From Streptomyces asoensis (GTDB lineage Bacteria; Actinomycetota; Actinomycetes; Streptomycetales; Streptomycetaceae): 64,000 nucleotides of DNA. The translations under genes and the position numbers were made by a program. The notes under the pieces were generated by a model that ran no database searches, was not told the origin of the DNA, and saw only the letters and a program-made list of their open reading frames with translations. Shown one piece after another: positions 40,173 through 49,336 of the stretch. The stretch covers positions 1,488,001-1,552,000 of the forward strand of contig NZ_BNEB01000005.1 of the NCBI RefSeq assembly GCF_016860545.1, given 5' to 3'. Each line of letters begins with the position of its first letter. The first letter of the stretch is position 1.

Positions 40173-42695
40173 TCAGCGGTGCGGCAGCGCCAGTTCGAAC
40201 CACACGGACTTGCCCGCGGCGGTACGGCTGGCTCCCCACTCGCGGGCCAGCGCGCTCACCACCCGCAGTCCCCGCCCCCGTTCGTCGCCGGGCCCGGCGC
40301 TCAGCAGGGTGGGCAGCTCGTGGTCGTCGTCCTCGACCTCGCACAGCAGGGTGTCGCCGCGCACGAGACGCAGGGCGACCGGGTTTTGGCGGGAGTGCCG
40401 CACGGCGTTGGTGACGAGTTCGCTCACCATGAGTTCTGCGGCGTCGGCGAGCTCGTCCAGGCCCCAGACGTGCAGCTGTTCACGGACCACCGCACGGGCG
40501 GGGCCCACCTGCGAGGGGGCGCGGGGGAAGCGCCGTTCGGCGACGTCGTCCGGGGCGATGCCGTTGAGCCGGGCGAGGAGCAGGGCCACGTCGTCCTTGC
40601 GGCCGCCGCGGGTGTTGAGGGCCCGGATGACGGTGTCGCAGGCGTCGTCCATGGAGGCGGCCGGGTGGGCGGCCGACTCGCACAGGGTCGCGAGCCCCAC
40701 TCCGATGTCCTCGCCGCGCACCTCCACCAGACCGTCGGTGCACATCACCAGCCGGTCGCCCGGCCGCACCCGCACGCGTACCGCCTCGAAGGGCACCCCG
40801 CCCACGCCGATGGGCGCGCCGGTGGGCAGCTCCAGGAGTTCGCTGCGGCCGTCGGCGGCGCGCACCAGCACGGGCGGGATGTGGCCCGCGTTGGCGAGGT
40901 GCAGCTCGCCCCCGATCGGGTCGTAGACGGCGTACAGGCAGGTCGCGAGGTAGGTGTCGCCCAGTCGCTGGGCCAGGTCGTCGAGATTGCGCAGGAGTTG
41001 GGCGGGCGGCAGGTCGAGGGCGGCCATGGTCTGCACGGCCGTCCTCAACTGCCCCATCATGGCGGCGGAGTTGAGGCCGTGGCCCATGACGTCGCCGACG
41101 ACGAGAGCGGTGCGCGCACCCGGCAGTTTCACGGAGTCGAACCAGTCGCCGCCGACCCGCCCGAGCAGGGTGCCGGGCAGGTAGCGGGTGGTGATGTCGC
41201 AGCCCGCCATGCGCGGCGGGATGTGCGGCAGCATGCTGTCCTGGAGGGTCTCGGCGACGCTCTCCTGGTGGGTGTACATCCGCGCGTTGTCGAGCACCAG
41301 GCCCGCGCGGGCGGCCAGTTCGGCGCCGGTGACCCGGTCCATGTCGTCGAAGGGGGCGCGTTCGGGGTGGCGCAGCAGGATCATGAAGCCCAGGACGACG
41401 TCACGGGCCTTCAGCGGGACGACGAGCATGGAACGGCCGGTGATCAGGGGCCGGATGTCCCGCTTCTCGAACTGCGAGGCGATGGCGTGGCCCAGCTCCT
41501 CGCCGATGCGCGGCACGAGGACGGGCAGGCCGGTCGTCATGCACTGGAAGAACGGGGTGTGCGCGGGGAACGGCATCGCCTCGCCGACGGGCACGACGTC
41601 GTCCCAGCGGCCCGGCTCGTCGGTGTGCTCGACCGCGACGCGGTGCCAGAGGGTGGTCGTGTCCGGCACCCCGTCGGGGAATCCCTCACCGGCGACGACC
41701 TGTTCGCGCAGATAGGTGCCGGCGACGTCGGTGAAGCGGGGGACGACGGCCCTGCTGACCTCCTCGATGGTGCGGGACAGGTCCAGGGTGGTGCCGATCT
41801 TCCCGCTGACCTCGTTGAGGAACTCCAGCCGCTCGCGGACGGCGACGTACTCCAGGTCCTCGCCCTCGTCGTCGGGGTCCTGGGGCACGACGGCGCCCTC
41901 GGCGGCCGCACGCGCGGCCCGCTCACGGCGCGCCCTGCGCTCGACGCGTCTGGCCACCCCCCAGTCGGGGGTCACGGGGATCCGGTCGTTCTGACTGAAC
42001 TCCAGTACCGGATAGCCGAGTTCGAGGACCTGTCCGACGATGCGGGCGCTGTCGCCGACGCTCATGCTGGGCAGGATCTCGGGGAGCCGGCGGGCGAGTT
42101 CCGTGGCGCCGGGGAAGTCGGTGTGCAGGGCGAAGGCGGGGGCTATGCGTTCCACGGCGAGCGGGTCGGCCGGGTCGTCGCGCCGCAGTGCGGCCGCGTC
42201 CGCGGCGAGCACCAGCAGCCGCTCCGTGCCCGGGCCGACCAGCGGGTACGCCCACCACAGCACGTCGACGCGCTCGCTGCCGCCGCGGCCCCCGGGCACG
42301 CGGGCCGCGCTCCCGCTCCCGCCGGGCACGCTCAGCCGGGCGCGTCCGGCGGCCGGGTAGCCGAGGCCCCGGTCGAGGGAGGAGTCGAGACCGGGGCCGA
42401 GACCGTCGTAGGCCGCGTACCCCTCGTATCCCCCGTGGCCGCCGTCCGGCAGGTCGTCCTCGGGATCGGGGAGCGCGCCGGAGACGGGGAGCAGGTCGAT
42501 CGCGGGCCGGCCGATCGCCTCTTCCTTGGCGACGCCGAAGAGCCGGCGTGCGCCGGTGCTCCAGTGCGAGACGAGGCCCTCGCGGTCCACCACGACCACG
42601 GCCAGCGGGACGCGGCCGGCGCCGGCCGGCCCGTCGGCCGCGCCGCCGTCGGCTCCGCGGCTGGGAGGTGCGTCCCTCTCGGTGCCACGGTCCAT
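40173..42695 (-). CDS. SpoIIE-type PP2C phosphatase with PAS, GAF and HATPase domains
   Basis: 840-residue multidomain regulator. Residues ~25-175 hold a PAS-like sensor (VPLAVVVVDREGLVSHWSTG), interrupted by a Gly/Tyr-rich insert. Residues ~270-450 are a GAF domain. Residues ~470-680 are the PP2C/SpoIIE phosphatase, with metal-binding Asp in VGGDWFDSVKL and ALVVGDVMGHGL, and MCTDGLVEVR. The C-terminal ~130 residues are a HATPase anti-sigma-kinase-like domain (SELVTNAVRHS, GRGLRVVSALA). Such proteins combine phosphatase and kinase activities of partner-switching sigma control. ATG 42695 is chosen by the ribosome site GAGAGG; the longer open frame upstream is spurious. The SigB-type sigma factor in this window is a possible, unproven target. 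Confidence 0.9.
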   Translation of the reverse strand: MDRGTERDAPPSRGADGGAADGPAGAGRVPLAVVVVDREGLVSHWSTGARRLFGVAKEEAIGRPAIDLLPVSGALPDPEDDLPDGGHGGYEGYAAYDGLGPGLDSSLDRGLGYPAAGRARLSVPGGSGSAARVPGGRGGSERVDVLWWAYPLVGPGTERLLVLAADAAALRRDDPADPLAVERIAPAFALHTDFPGATELARRLPEILPSMSVGDSARIVGQVLELGYPVLEFSQNDRIPVTPDWGVARRVERRARRERAARAAAEGAVVPQDPDDEGEDLEYVAVRERLEFLNEVSGKIGTTLDLSRTIEEVSRAVVPRFTDVAGTYLREQVVAGEGFPDGVPDTTTLWHRVAVEHTDEPGRWDDVVPVGEAMPFPAHTPFFQCMTTGLPVLVPRIGEELGHAIASQFEKRDIRPLITGRSMLVVPLKARDVVLGFMILLRHPERAPFDDMDRVTGAELAARAGLVLDNARMYTHQESVAETLQDSMLPHIPPRMAGCDITTRYLPGTLLGRVGGDWFDSVKLPGARTALVVGDVMGHGLNSAAMMGQLRTAVQTMAALDLPPAQLLRNLDDLAQRLGDTYLATCLYAVYDPIGGELHLANAGHIPPVLVRAADGRSELLELPTGAPIGVGGVPFEAVRVRVRPGDRLVMCTDGLVEVRGEDIGVGLATLCESAAHPAASMDDACDTVIRALNTRGGRKDDVALLLARLNGIAPDDVAERRFPRAPSQVGPARAVVREQLHVWGLDELADAAELMVSELVTNAVRHSRQNPVALRLVRGDTLLCEVEDDDHELPTLLSAGPGDERGRGLRVVSALAREWGASRTAAGKSVWFELALPHR

Positions 42696-42835
42696 GGCCC
42701 AGGCCCTCTCTCCCCAGAGCTGTGCAAGATCTGTCGCGCCGTCACCACCGTACGGCGCACTTCCGTCGGGATGTGGGGCAATCCTGGAATTGGTTTCACC
42801 CGGGCGCGCCGGGGTACGCCGCCCTTCCCGGCAGG

Positions 42836-45262
42836 TCAGTCCTCGTGCCCGAGCCGCAGATCGCGTTCCGTGCGTCCGCCGCCCGCCATGCGCAGGACGG
42901 TGGCGACCGGCGGATAGCCGGTGGCGATGACGGTGTACTCGCCGGACGACAGGTCGACGAAGCGGAACGTGCCGTCGGGCCCGGTGGTGAGGGTGTCGAC
43001 GACGTTGCCCGCCGCGTCCAGGAGCGTCACGCGCGCGTCCTCGACCGGCCTGCCGCCGGGGGCGCGGACGGTGCCGCGCAGCAGGGCGCCGCCGGCGAGC
43101 TCGACGTCCTGGCGGGTCTCGCGGGAGGCCTGGACGCTGACCGGCACGGCGGCCGGGCGGTGTCCGGCAGCCGCGGCGGCCAGGGTGTACTCCCCGGCGA
43201 CCAGTTCGGTGATGAGGTAGCCGCCGTCGCGTCCGCTGCGGGTGCCGGCGACGACCTCGCCGTGCACGTCGGTGAGGGTCACGGTGGCCTCCGGGACGGG
43301 GGCGCCGTCGGCCGTCGTCACCTGGCCGGCCAGCCGTCCGGCGCCGCCGAGGACGACGTCCAGTTCGACGGGGCGTTCGCCCACGGTGACCGAGACCGCC
43401 TGCGGCTGGTGGCCGCCCGCGGCGGCGATCAGGACGTACGCGCCGGAGCCGGGGGTGGACAGCGCGTACCGTCCGTCCGGGCCGCTGGCGCCCCGGCCGA
43501 CCTGCTGTCCGCCCCCGTCGACGAGGGTGAGCGCCGCGCTGGGCACGGCGGTGCCGTCGGGGTGCCGGACGGTGCCGCGCACGGGGAGGCCGGACGCGTG
43601 CGGCGAGCGGGAGGAGATGGCCCTCCCCCGTCCCGAGCGGTGGGGCAGGGCCTGGGGCGGCGGGGTGTTCCCGGGCGCGGGTTCCGCCTCGGCGGCGTTC
43701 TGGGACACCAGCGGTCTCTCCTTGAGGAAGCAGGCGATGAGCAGGCCGACGGCCAGCACCGGCACGAGGTAGAGGAAGACCCTCGGCATCGCGTCGGCGT
43801 AGGCGCGGACGTAGGCGTCGCGCAGCGCCGGAGGCAGGGCGTGGACGAGCTGCGGGGTGAGGGATCCGGGGTCGGGGAGGGCTCCTGTCGCGTGCGCCGG
43901 CAGCCCGGTGCGCAGGGCGTCCGTGAGCCGGCCGGCGAAGAGCGTGCCGAAGACCGCGGCGCCGATGCTGCCGCCGATCTGCCGGAAGTAGGTGGTGGCG
44001 CTGGTGGCGGCGCCGAGGTCGGCGGGACGCACGGAGTTCTGCACGGCGAGGACGAGGACGGGCAGCACCAGACCGATGCCGGCGCCGAGGACGGCCATCC
44101 AGAGGCTGTAGCGCAGCCGGGGGGTGTCGGCGTCGAGCCGGGACAGCAGCGCCATGCCGAGGACGGCGAGGGCGCTGCCGAGAACCGGGTAGAGCTTGTA
44201 GCGGCCGGTGTGCGAGACCAGCTGTCCGGACAGCACCGAGGCGCCGACGACACCGCCCATCAGGGGCAGCATCAGCAGCCCGGACCCGGTGGCGGTGGCG
44301 CCGTCGACCATCTGGAGGAAGGTCGGCAGATAGCCGGCGGCGCCGAACAGGGCGACCCCGGTCACCAGACCCACCAGAGCGGTGACGTTGAAGACGGGGT
44401 CCTTGAACAGCCGCGGGGGGATGAGGGGTTCGGCGACGATACGCTCGACGACCACGAACAGGGCGGTGGCGACGGCCGCGCCCGCGCCGAGGCCGAGGAC
44501 GACGCCGGAGTCCCAGGCGTGCTCGGTGCCGCCCCAACTGGTGAGCAGGACCAGGCAGGTCGAGGCGGCGGCCAGCAGCAGGGCGCCGAGCACGTCGAAG
44601 CGGGGCGGCGCCGTCGGCTTCGGCAGTTTCAGCGCGACGCCGACCACGGCGAGGGTGATCAGGCCCAGGGGCACGTTGAACCAGAAGCACCAGCGCCAGG
44701 AGAGGTGGTCGGTGAAGTAGCCGCCGAGCAGCGGCCCGGCGACCGAGGCCAGGCCGAACGCGGCGCCGACGAGTCCCATGAACCGGCCGCGCCGCCTGGG
44801 CGGGACGATGTCCGCGATGATCGCCTGCACGCCGATCATGAGCCCGCCGGCGCCGATGCCCTGGACGGCGCGGAAGGCGATCAGCTGGTCCATGGTCCCC
44901 GCCCGTCCGGCGAGCGCGGAGCCGATGACGAAGACGGCGATCGCGAACTGGAAGACGCCCTTGCGGCCGAGGAGGTCGCCGAGCTTGCCGTACACCGGCA
45001 GTCCGACGGTGGCGGTGAGGAGGTAGGCGGTGATCGCCCAGGACATCCGGTCCGCGCCGTGCAGTTCGCCGACGATCCTCGGCAGGGCGGTGGCGACGAT
45101 CATCTGCTCCAGCGCCGCGAGGAGCAGCGCGAGCACGAGCGAGAAGAAGACCAGCCGCACCCCGCGCGGGCCGGGTGTGCGCGGGGTGTCCGGCGCGGCG
45201 GGCGGGTCCTCCGCGGGGGCCGCCGTGACCGGCTCGTCCCGCACCGGCGTGATGCCCCCCAT
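42836..45262 (-). CDS. DHA2-type MFS transporter with three C-terminal carboxypeptidase-regulatory-like repeats
   Basis: 808-residue protein. Residues ~40-520 are a 14-helix drug:H+ antiporter-2 transporter, with typical motifs GKLGDLLGRKGVF and FRAVQGIGAGGLMIG, and GPLLGGYFTDHLSWRWCFW. The rest (~560-808) is three tandem ~80-residue beta-sandwich units of the carboxypeptidase regulatory type (VRGTVRHPDGTAVPSAALTL; LAGQVTTADGAPVPEATVTL; LRGTVRAPGGRPVEDARVTL). With 14 helices the C-terminus should be cytoplasmic, unusual for such units. ATG 45262 has GGGGAG upstream. Substrate unknown; a multidrug exporter is the usual guess. Confidence 0.9.
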   Translation of the reverse strand: MGGITPVRDEPVTAAPAEDPPAAPDTPRTPGPRGVRLVFFSLVLALLLAALEQMIVATALPRIVGELHGADRMSWAITAYLLTATVGLPVYGKLGDLLGRKGVFQFAIAVFVIGSALAGRAGTMDQLIAFRAVQGIGAGGLMIGVQAIIADIVPPRRRGRFMGLVGAAFGLASVAGPLLGGYFTDHLSWRWCFWFNVPLGLITLAVVGVALKLPKPTAPPRFDVLGALLLAAASTCLVLLTSWGGTEHAWDSGVVLGLGAGAAVATALFVVVERIVAEPLIPPRLFKDPVFNVTALVGLVTGVALFGAAGYLPTFLQMVDGATATGSGLLMLPLMGGVVGASVLSGQLVSHTGRYKLYPVLGSALAVLGMALLSRLDADTPRLRYSLWMAVLGAGIGLVLPVLVLAVQNSVRPADLGAATSATTYFRQIGGSIGAAVFGTLFAGRLTDALRTGLPAHATGALPDPGSLTPQLVHALPPALRDAYVRAYADAMPRVFLYLVPVLAVGLLIACFLKERPLVSQNAAEAEPAPGNTPPPQALPHRSGRGRAISSRSPHASGLPVRGTVRHPDGTAVPSAALTLVDGGGQQVGRGASGPDGRYALSTPGSGAYVLIAAAGGHQPQAVSVTVGERPVELDVVLGGAGRLAGQVTTADGAPVPEATVTLTDVHGEVVAGTRSGRDGGYLITELVAGEYTLAAAAAGHRPAAVPVSVQASRETRQDVELAGGALLRGTVRAPGGRPVEDARVTLLDAAGNVVDTLTTGPDGTFRFVDLSSGEYTVIATGYPPVATVLRMAGGGRTERDLRLGHED

Positions 45263-45275
45263 GTGAGCCGCTCCC

Positions 45276-45335
45276 CTCGTCGCACCTGCCACACAATTGC
45301 CGCTCAATGCGACAACTGTGAGCAAGTGCGACGAG
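45276..45335. promoter_or_regulatory. Inverted repeat upstream of the MFS gene (likely operator)
   Basis: CTCGTCGCAC (45276-45285) and its exact inverted copy GTGCGACGAG (45326-45335) flank 40 bases, with a third TGCGAC at 45308-45313. The left arm lies next to the ribosome site of the MFS gene. Regulator unknown; a MarR- or TetR-type site is a reasonable guess. Confidence 0.5.
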
Positions 45336-45424
45336 TTACGGCGCCATCCCGGTCACGAGGGAGATCCACCCGAACCGGTGAAAGGGTCAACGCACGGGGA
45401 CCGCAAAGGGGTTGACCTGCCGGG

Positions 45425-45868
45425 CTACTTCTCGACCTCGGCGGCGAGGTTCGCGAGGATCAGGTCGTAGATCCGGTTGAGGCCCTTGGGCGCGAACGTC
45501 TTCTCGAAGAAACCGCCGATGCCGCCCGCGCCGTTCCAGGTGCTGGTGACCACGACGCGGGACCTGCCCTCGCCCGCCGGGGTGACCCGCCAAACGGTGA
45601 CCATGGAGGAGTTGCGGTCCTTCTCGACGAGTTCGCCGTCGGTCGGCTCGGTGACCTCCAGGAGGCAGTCCCGCACGCGCTTGCTGGTGGCCTGGAGCTT
45701 CCAGTGGACGAGGGAGCCCTCGCCGTCGCCGCCCTCGCGCACCTCGTACTCGCTGAAGTGCTCGGGCAGCAGTTTTCCGCGCGCGTCGCTGTAGTCGGCG
45801 ATGGTGTCGAACACCTTCTCCGGGTCCGCGGCGACGACCCGCTCGGTGGTGGCCTCGACCTGCGCCAT
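45425..45868 (-). CDS. SRPBCC family protein (polyketide cyclase/START-like)
   Basis: 147-residue single-domain SRPBCC protein. It begins AQVEATTERVVAADPEKVFD and has the central strands GEGSLVHWKLQAT and GRSRVVVTSTWNG. It ends with a long helix (KGLNRIYDLILANLAAEVEK). The pocket probably binds a hydrophobic ligand, unknown here. ATG 45868. It is divergent from the radical-SAM gene, sharing a 212-base promoter region. Confidence 0.88.
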   Translation of the reverse strand: MAQVEATTERVVAADPEKVFDTIADYSDARGKLLPEHFSEYEVREGGDGEGSLVHWKLQATSKRVRDCLLEVTEPTDGELVEKDRNSSMVTVWRVTPAGEGRSRVVVTSTWNGAGGIGGFFEKTFAPKGLNRIYDLILANLAAEVEK

Positions 45869-45959
45869 GGGGTTCCTCCAGGTCCGTGTCGTTCAGGGTT
45901 GTTCGGGGTTCCTCAAGTTCGGGGCAAGCCAACCACCCCGGTCCACGGCCGCCCAAATC

Positions 45960-45978
45960 GGGGTGCCCCAAGCACCCC
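45960..45978. repeat. Short hairpin in the divergent promoter region
   Basis: GGGGTGC and GCACCCC are exact inverted copies around CCCAA. It lies between the SRPBCC and radical-SAM genes. Its role is not clear. Confidence 0.4.
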
Positions 45979-46036
45979 GGAAGCGATCGCGGGGCGATCG
46001 GAAACGGCTGCCGAAGAGTCCTTCGCACGATCATGG

Positions 46037-46048
46037 GAACAGATGTTC
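46037..46048. promoter_or_regulatory. LexA-type SOS box upstream of the radical-SAM gene
   Basis: GAACAGATGTTC matches the actinobacterial LexA core GAAC-N4-GTTC exactly. It is followed at once by TATTGT, a plausible -10 box (46049-46054), so LexA would block this promoter. It sits 33 bases before the start codon. Confidence 0.75.
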
Positions 46049-46080
46049 TATTGTGGGGGCAGTGCTACCGAGGAGGCGTC

Positions 46081-47124
46081 ATGCGCTGGGAGAACCTCAC
46101 CGTGGAGACCCGCCACGACCGGCCGGCGGACGCCGCGCTGTTCGGCGCGGACGCGGTCACGACCAGGACCTTCGACACGCCCGAGTTCGCCGGCATCACG
46201 TTCCACGAGATCCGGGCCCGCTCGATCCTCAACCGGGTGCCGGGCGCCTCACGGATGCCGTTCGAGTGGACGGTGAACCCCTACCGGGGCTGCACGCACG
46301 CGTGCGTGTACTGCTTCGCCCGCAAGACCCACAGCTACCTCGACCTGGACACCGGCACCGGCTTCGACACCCAGATCGTCGTCAAGGTGAACGCGCCCGA
46401 GCTGCTGCGCCGTCAGCTGGCCTCGACCCGCTGGCACGGGGAGCACGTGGCGATGGGCACCAACGTCGACTGCTACCAGCGTGCCGAGGGCCGCTACCGG
46501 CTGATGCCGGGCATCCTGACCGCCCTGCGCGACCGGGCGAACCCCTTCTCGATCCTGACCAAGGGCACGCTCGTCCTGCGCGACCTCGATCTGCTGCGGC
46601 AGTGCGCCGAGGTGACCGACGTCGGCGTCTCGGTGTCCGTCGGCTTCATCGACACCGAGCTGTGGCGGACCGTGGAACCCGGCACCCCGGCTCCCGAACG
46701 GCGCCTGGACGTCGTCCGCACCCTCACCGACCACGGCATCGGCTGCGGGGTCCTGATGGCCCCGGTGATCCCCTTCCTCGGCGACCAGCCGGACCGGCTG
46801 CGCGCGACCGTGCGGGCGATCGCCGCCTCGGGCGCCACCTCGGTCACACCGCTCGCGCTGCATCTGCGCCCCGGCGCCCGCGAGTGGTTCATGGCCTGGC
46901 TCGCACGGCACCACCCCTACCTGGTGCGCCGCTACGAGCGGCTCTACGCGGACGGCGCCTACGCCCCGAAGTGGTACCAGCGCCGGATCACCCGGCAGGT
47001 GCACGAGCTGGCGGAGGAGTACGGCATCGGCCCCACGCGCGCGGGGATGCCACGCCGGGTACCGCCGCCGGAACCGGTGGAGGAACCGACCGGCCCGGGG
47101 CCGACCCAGCTCACGCTGATCTAG
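46081..47124 (+). CDS. Radical-SAM protein of the Rv2578c/SplB-like family
   Basis: 347-residue radical-SAM enzyme. The [4Fe-4S] cluster motif is CTHACVYC near residue 77, preceded by the family string EWTVNPYRGC. Conserved downstream segments are VAMGTNVDCYQRAEGRYRLM and FSILTKGTLVLRDLDLL. Proteins of this family are often annotated as Rv2578c-type and relate to spore photoproduct lyase, but their reaction is not established. The ATG at 46081 follows CGAGGAGGC. A perfect-core LexA box overlaps its promoter, suggesting DNA-damage induction. Confidence 0.92.
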   Translation: MRWENLTVETRHDRPADAALFGADAVTTRTFDTPEFAGITFHEIRARSILNRVPGASRMPFEWTVNPYRGCTHACVYCFARKTHSYLDLDTGTGFDTQIVVKVNAPELLRRQLASTRWHGEHVAMGTNVDCYQRAEGRYRLMPGILTALRDRANPFSILTKGTLVLRDLDLLRQCAEVTDVGVSVSVGFIDTELWRTVEPGTPAPERRLDVVRTLTDHGIGCGVLMAPVIPFLGDQPDRLRATVRAIAASGATSVTPLALHLRPGAREWFMAWLARHHPYLVRRYERLYADGAYAPKWYQRRITRQVHELAEEYGIGPTRAGMPRRVPPPEPVEEPTGPGPTQLTLI

Positions 47125-47177
47125 AGGGGCTCACAGGGGCGTTCGAGCGCATCCCGCGGCCCGAACGGGTCACGCAG

Positions 47178-47197
47178 GGCCGGAACAGGTTCCGGCC
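47178..47197. repeat. Inverted repeat between radical-SAM and protease genes
   Basis: GGCCGGAAC and its exact complement are separated by two bases. It lies 54 bases after the radical-SAM stop, so it may be a terminator; there is no U-tract. Confidence 0.4.
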
Positions 47198-47283
47198 GGT
47201 GCTGTTCCCGGGACGATGCGGCAAGGGCCGTGACCTGCGCGGTCCGGCCGTCCGCGGCCTCGTCGTCGTCCCGGGAGCAGTCC

Positions 47284-48873
47284 ATGAACCCACGCGCAGC
47301 CGTGCTGTGCGCTGCCGCCGCCGTCGTGGCCGGGACGGTCACGGCCGTACCCGCCGCCGCGGACCCCTCACGCCCCGCGCAGTCCGCCCCCGCGCCGTCC
47401 GCCCCGGCGGCCCGGCTCGACTGGAAGAGCTGCGGCATCACCGGCCGGCCGAAGCTCCAGTGCGCCTCCCTGGAGGTACCGCTCGACCACGCCCGGCCGG
47501 ACGGCAGACGCATCACCCTCGCGCTGTCGCGGGTGCCGCACACCGCCAAGACGTTCCAGGGCCCGCTGCTCGTCAATCCCGGCGGCCCGGGCGGCCAGGG
47601 CCTGAGCCTCGCCGGGTTCGTCGCCTCGGCGCTGCCGAAGGCCGTGGCGGCCCAGTACGACGTCATCGGCTTCGACCCGCGCGGGGTGGGCAGGAGCACG
47701 CCCGCGCTGGACTGCGAGCCCGGCCACTTCGCACCCGTCCGCCCGGACTCGGTACCGGACACCGAGGCCGTCGAGCGGGCGAACCTCACCCGCGCGAAGT
47801 CCTTCGCCGCGGCCTGCGCGAAGAAGTACGCGGACGTGCTGCCCCACATCGACACGCTGAGCACCGTGCGCGACATGGACGCCGTCCGGGCCGCGCTCGG
47901 CGCCCGGCAGCTGAACTACTTCGGCTACTCGTACGGCACCTACCTCGGCGCGGTGTACGCCAAGCTCTACCCGCACCGGGTACGGCGCCTGGTCCTGGAC
48001 TCCGTCGTCGACCCCTCGGGCGTCTGGTACGAGGACAACCTCACGCAGGACCTGGCGTTCAACGACCGGCACCGGGCCCTGATGGCCTGGATCGCCAAGT
48101 ACGACAAGACCTACCGCCTCGGCACCGATCCCGAGAAGGTGGAGACCGAGTGGTACGCGATGCGGGCGGCCGTCGGCGCGAAGCCGGCCGGCGGGCAGGT
48201 GGGCGCCTCGGAGCTGGAGGACACCTTCCTGCCCGGCGGCTACTACAACGGCTACTGGCCCCGGCTGGCCGAGGCGTTCGCCGCGTACGTGAACGACAAG
48301 AACGCCGACCCGCTGATCGCGGCGTACAAGAACCTGGCCGCCGTGGACGCCGCCGGGGACAACGGCTACAGCGTCTACACCGCGGTGCAGTGCCGTGACG
48401 CCTCCTGGCCGCGCGACTGGGACGAATGGCGCACCGACAACTGGTCGTTGTACGCCAAGGCGCCGTTCATGACCTGGAGCAACGCCTGGTACAACGCGCC
48501 GTGCGCGTTCTGGCCGACCCGCCCGGTGGGGCCGGTCGACATCACCAACGGCGCGCTGCCGCCGGTCCTGCTGTTCCAGGCGACGGAGGACGCGGCCACC
48601 CCCTACGAGGGCGGTGCGACGGTCCACGCGCTGCTGCGCGGCTCCAGCCTGGTCGTCGAGGAGGGCGGCCAGAACCACGGGATCACGCTGAGCGGGAACC
48701 CCTGCCTGGACAAGCACCTGGCCGCCTACCTGACGGACGGCACGGTGCCGCGCGGGACCGCCGGGGTCGACGCGGTGTGCGCGGCGCAGCCCGATCCCGT
48801 ACCGACGACCTCGAAGGTCGCGTCCCGCACGCACGGTTCGGTGCTGCACGGGCTGCTGGGCTTCCGCGGCTGA
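47284..48873 (+). CDS. Secreted tripeptidyl aminopeptidase-type alpha/beta hydrolase
   Basis: 529-residue exported serine peptidase of the Streptomyces tripeptidyl aminopeptidase/SlpD-E family. Residues 1-26 are a signal peptide (AAVLCAAAAVVAGTVTAVPA, then AAA). The oxyanion region is LLVNPGGPGGQGLS. The nucleophile is the Ser in FGYSYGTYLGAV. The acid is in LFQATEDAATPY and the His in EEGGQNHGIT. The ATG at 47284 is chosen because the signal peptide follows it directly and GGGAG lies upstream. Cys residues in the second half could form disulfides. It removes short peptides from secreted substrates in known cases. Confidence 0.92.
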   Translation: MNPRAAVLCAAAAVVAGTVTAVPAAADPSRPAQSAPAPSAPAARLDWKSCGITGRPKLQCASLEVPLDHARPDGRRITLALSRVPHTAKTFQGPLLVNPGGPGGQGLSLAGFVASALPKAVAAQYDVIGFDPRGVGRSTPALDCEPGHFAPVRPDSVPDTEAVERANLTRAKSFAAACAKKYADVLPHIDTLSTVRDMDAVRAALGARQLNYFGYSYGTYLGAVYAKLYPHRVRRLVLDSVVDPSGVWYEDNLTQDLAFNDRHRALMAWIAKYDKTYRLGTDPEKVETEWYAMRAAVGAKPAGGQVGASELEDTFLPGGYYNGYWPRLAEAFAAYVNDKNADPLIAAYKNLAAVDAAGDNGYSVYTAVQCRDASWPRDWDEWRTDNWSLYAKAPFMTWSNAWYNAPCAFWPTRPVGPVDITNGALPPVLLFQATEDAATPYEGGATVHALLRGSSLVVEEGGQNHGITLSGNPCLDKHLAAYLTDGTVPRGTAGVDAVCAAQPDPVPTTSKVASRTHGSVLHGLLGFRG

Positions 48874-48929
48874 GCCGTCGGCCACCGCCCGTCGGGGGCG
48901 TTGTCACACCCGTGGTCCACCATGGACGC

Positions 48930-49325
48930 ATGAGCGCAACGACCAGGATCACCGCCCCCGACGGAGTCGCCGCGGCGACCCAGTACTCCCATGTCGTCAT
49001 GGGCACCGGCCGTTTCGTGGCCGTCGCCGGCCAGCTCCCGCTCGACGAGGACGGCAGGCCGGTCGGCGCGGGCGACCCGCGGGCCCAGGCCCGCCAGGTC
49101 TTCGAGAACCTGCGCCGCTGCCTCGCCGCGGCCGGCGCGACCTTCGACGACGTCGTCAAACTGACCTATTTCGTCACGGACATGGCCCACATGCCGGCGA
49201 TCCGCGCGGCCCGGGCCGGCCACATACCCGACGACCGGCTGCCCGCCGCCTCGGCCGTCCAGGTCGCCGCGCTGGTCCGCCCGGAGTTCCTGATGGAGAT
49301 CGAGGCGTTCGCGGTGGTGGGCTGA
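48930..49325 (+). CDS. ridA: RidA family protein
   Basis: 131-residue RidA/YjgF-type protein. The family core is visible: VAVAGQLPLDEDGRPVGAGD, QARQVFENLRRCLAAAGATF then VVKLTYFVTDM. The active-site arginine is in ALVRPEFLMEIEAFAVV. Known members hydrolyse reactive enamine/imine intermediates. The ATG at 48930 is the only good start; no clear ribosome site precedes it. It sits 56 bases after the secreted peptidase gene. Confidence 0.9.
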   Translation: MSATTRITAPDGVAAATQYSHVVMGTGRFVAVAGQLPLDEDGRPVGAGDPRAQARQVFENLRRCLAAAGATFDDVVKLTYFVTDMAHMPAIRAARAGHIPDDRLPAASAVQVAALVRPEFLMEIEAFAVVG

Positions 49326-49336
49326 CGCCCACCACA

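Noticed and set aside
40173..45296. Single 1707-codon frame joining the phosphatase and the region behind the exporter
   Set aside because: Only 40173-42695 has domain structure; beyond it the frame is antisense-like Arg/Pro sequence out of phase with the MFS transporter, and ATG 42695 has a ribosome site.
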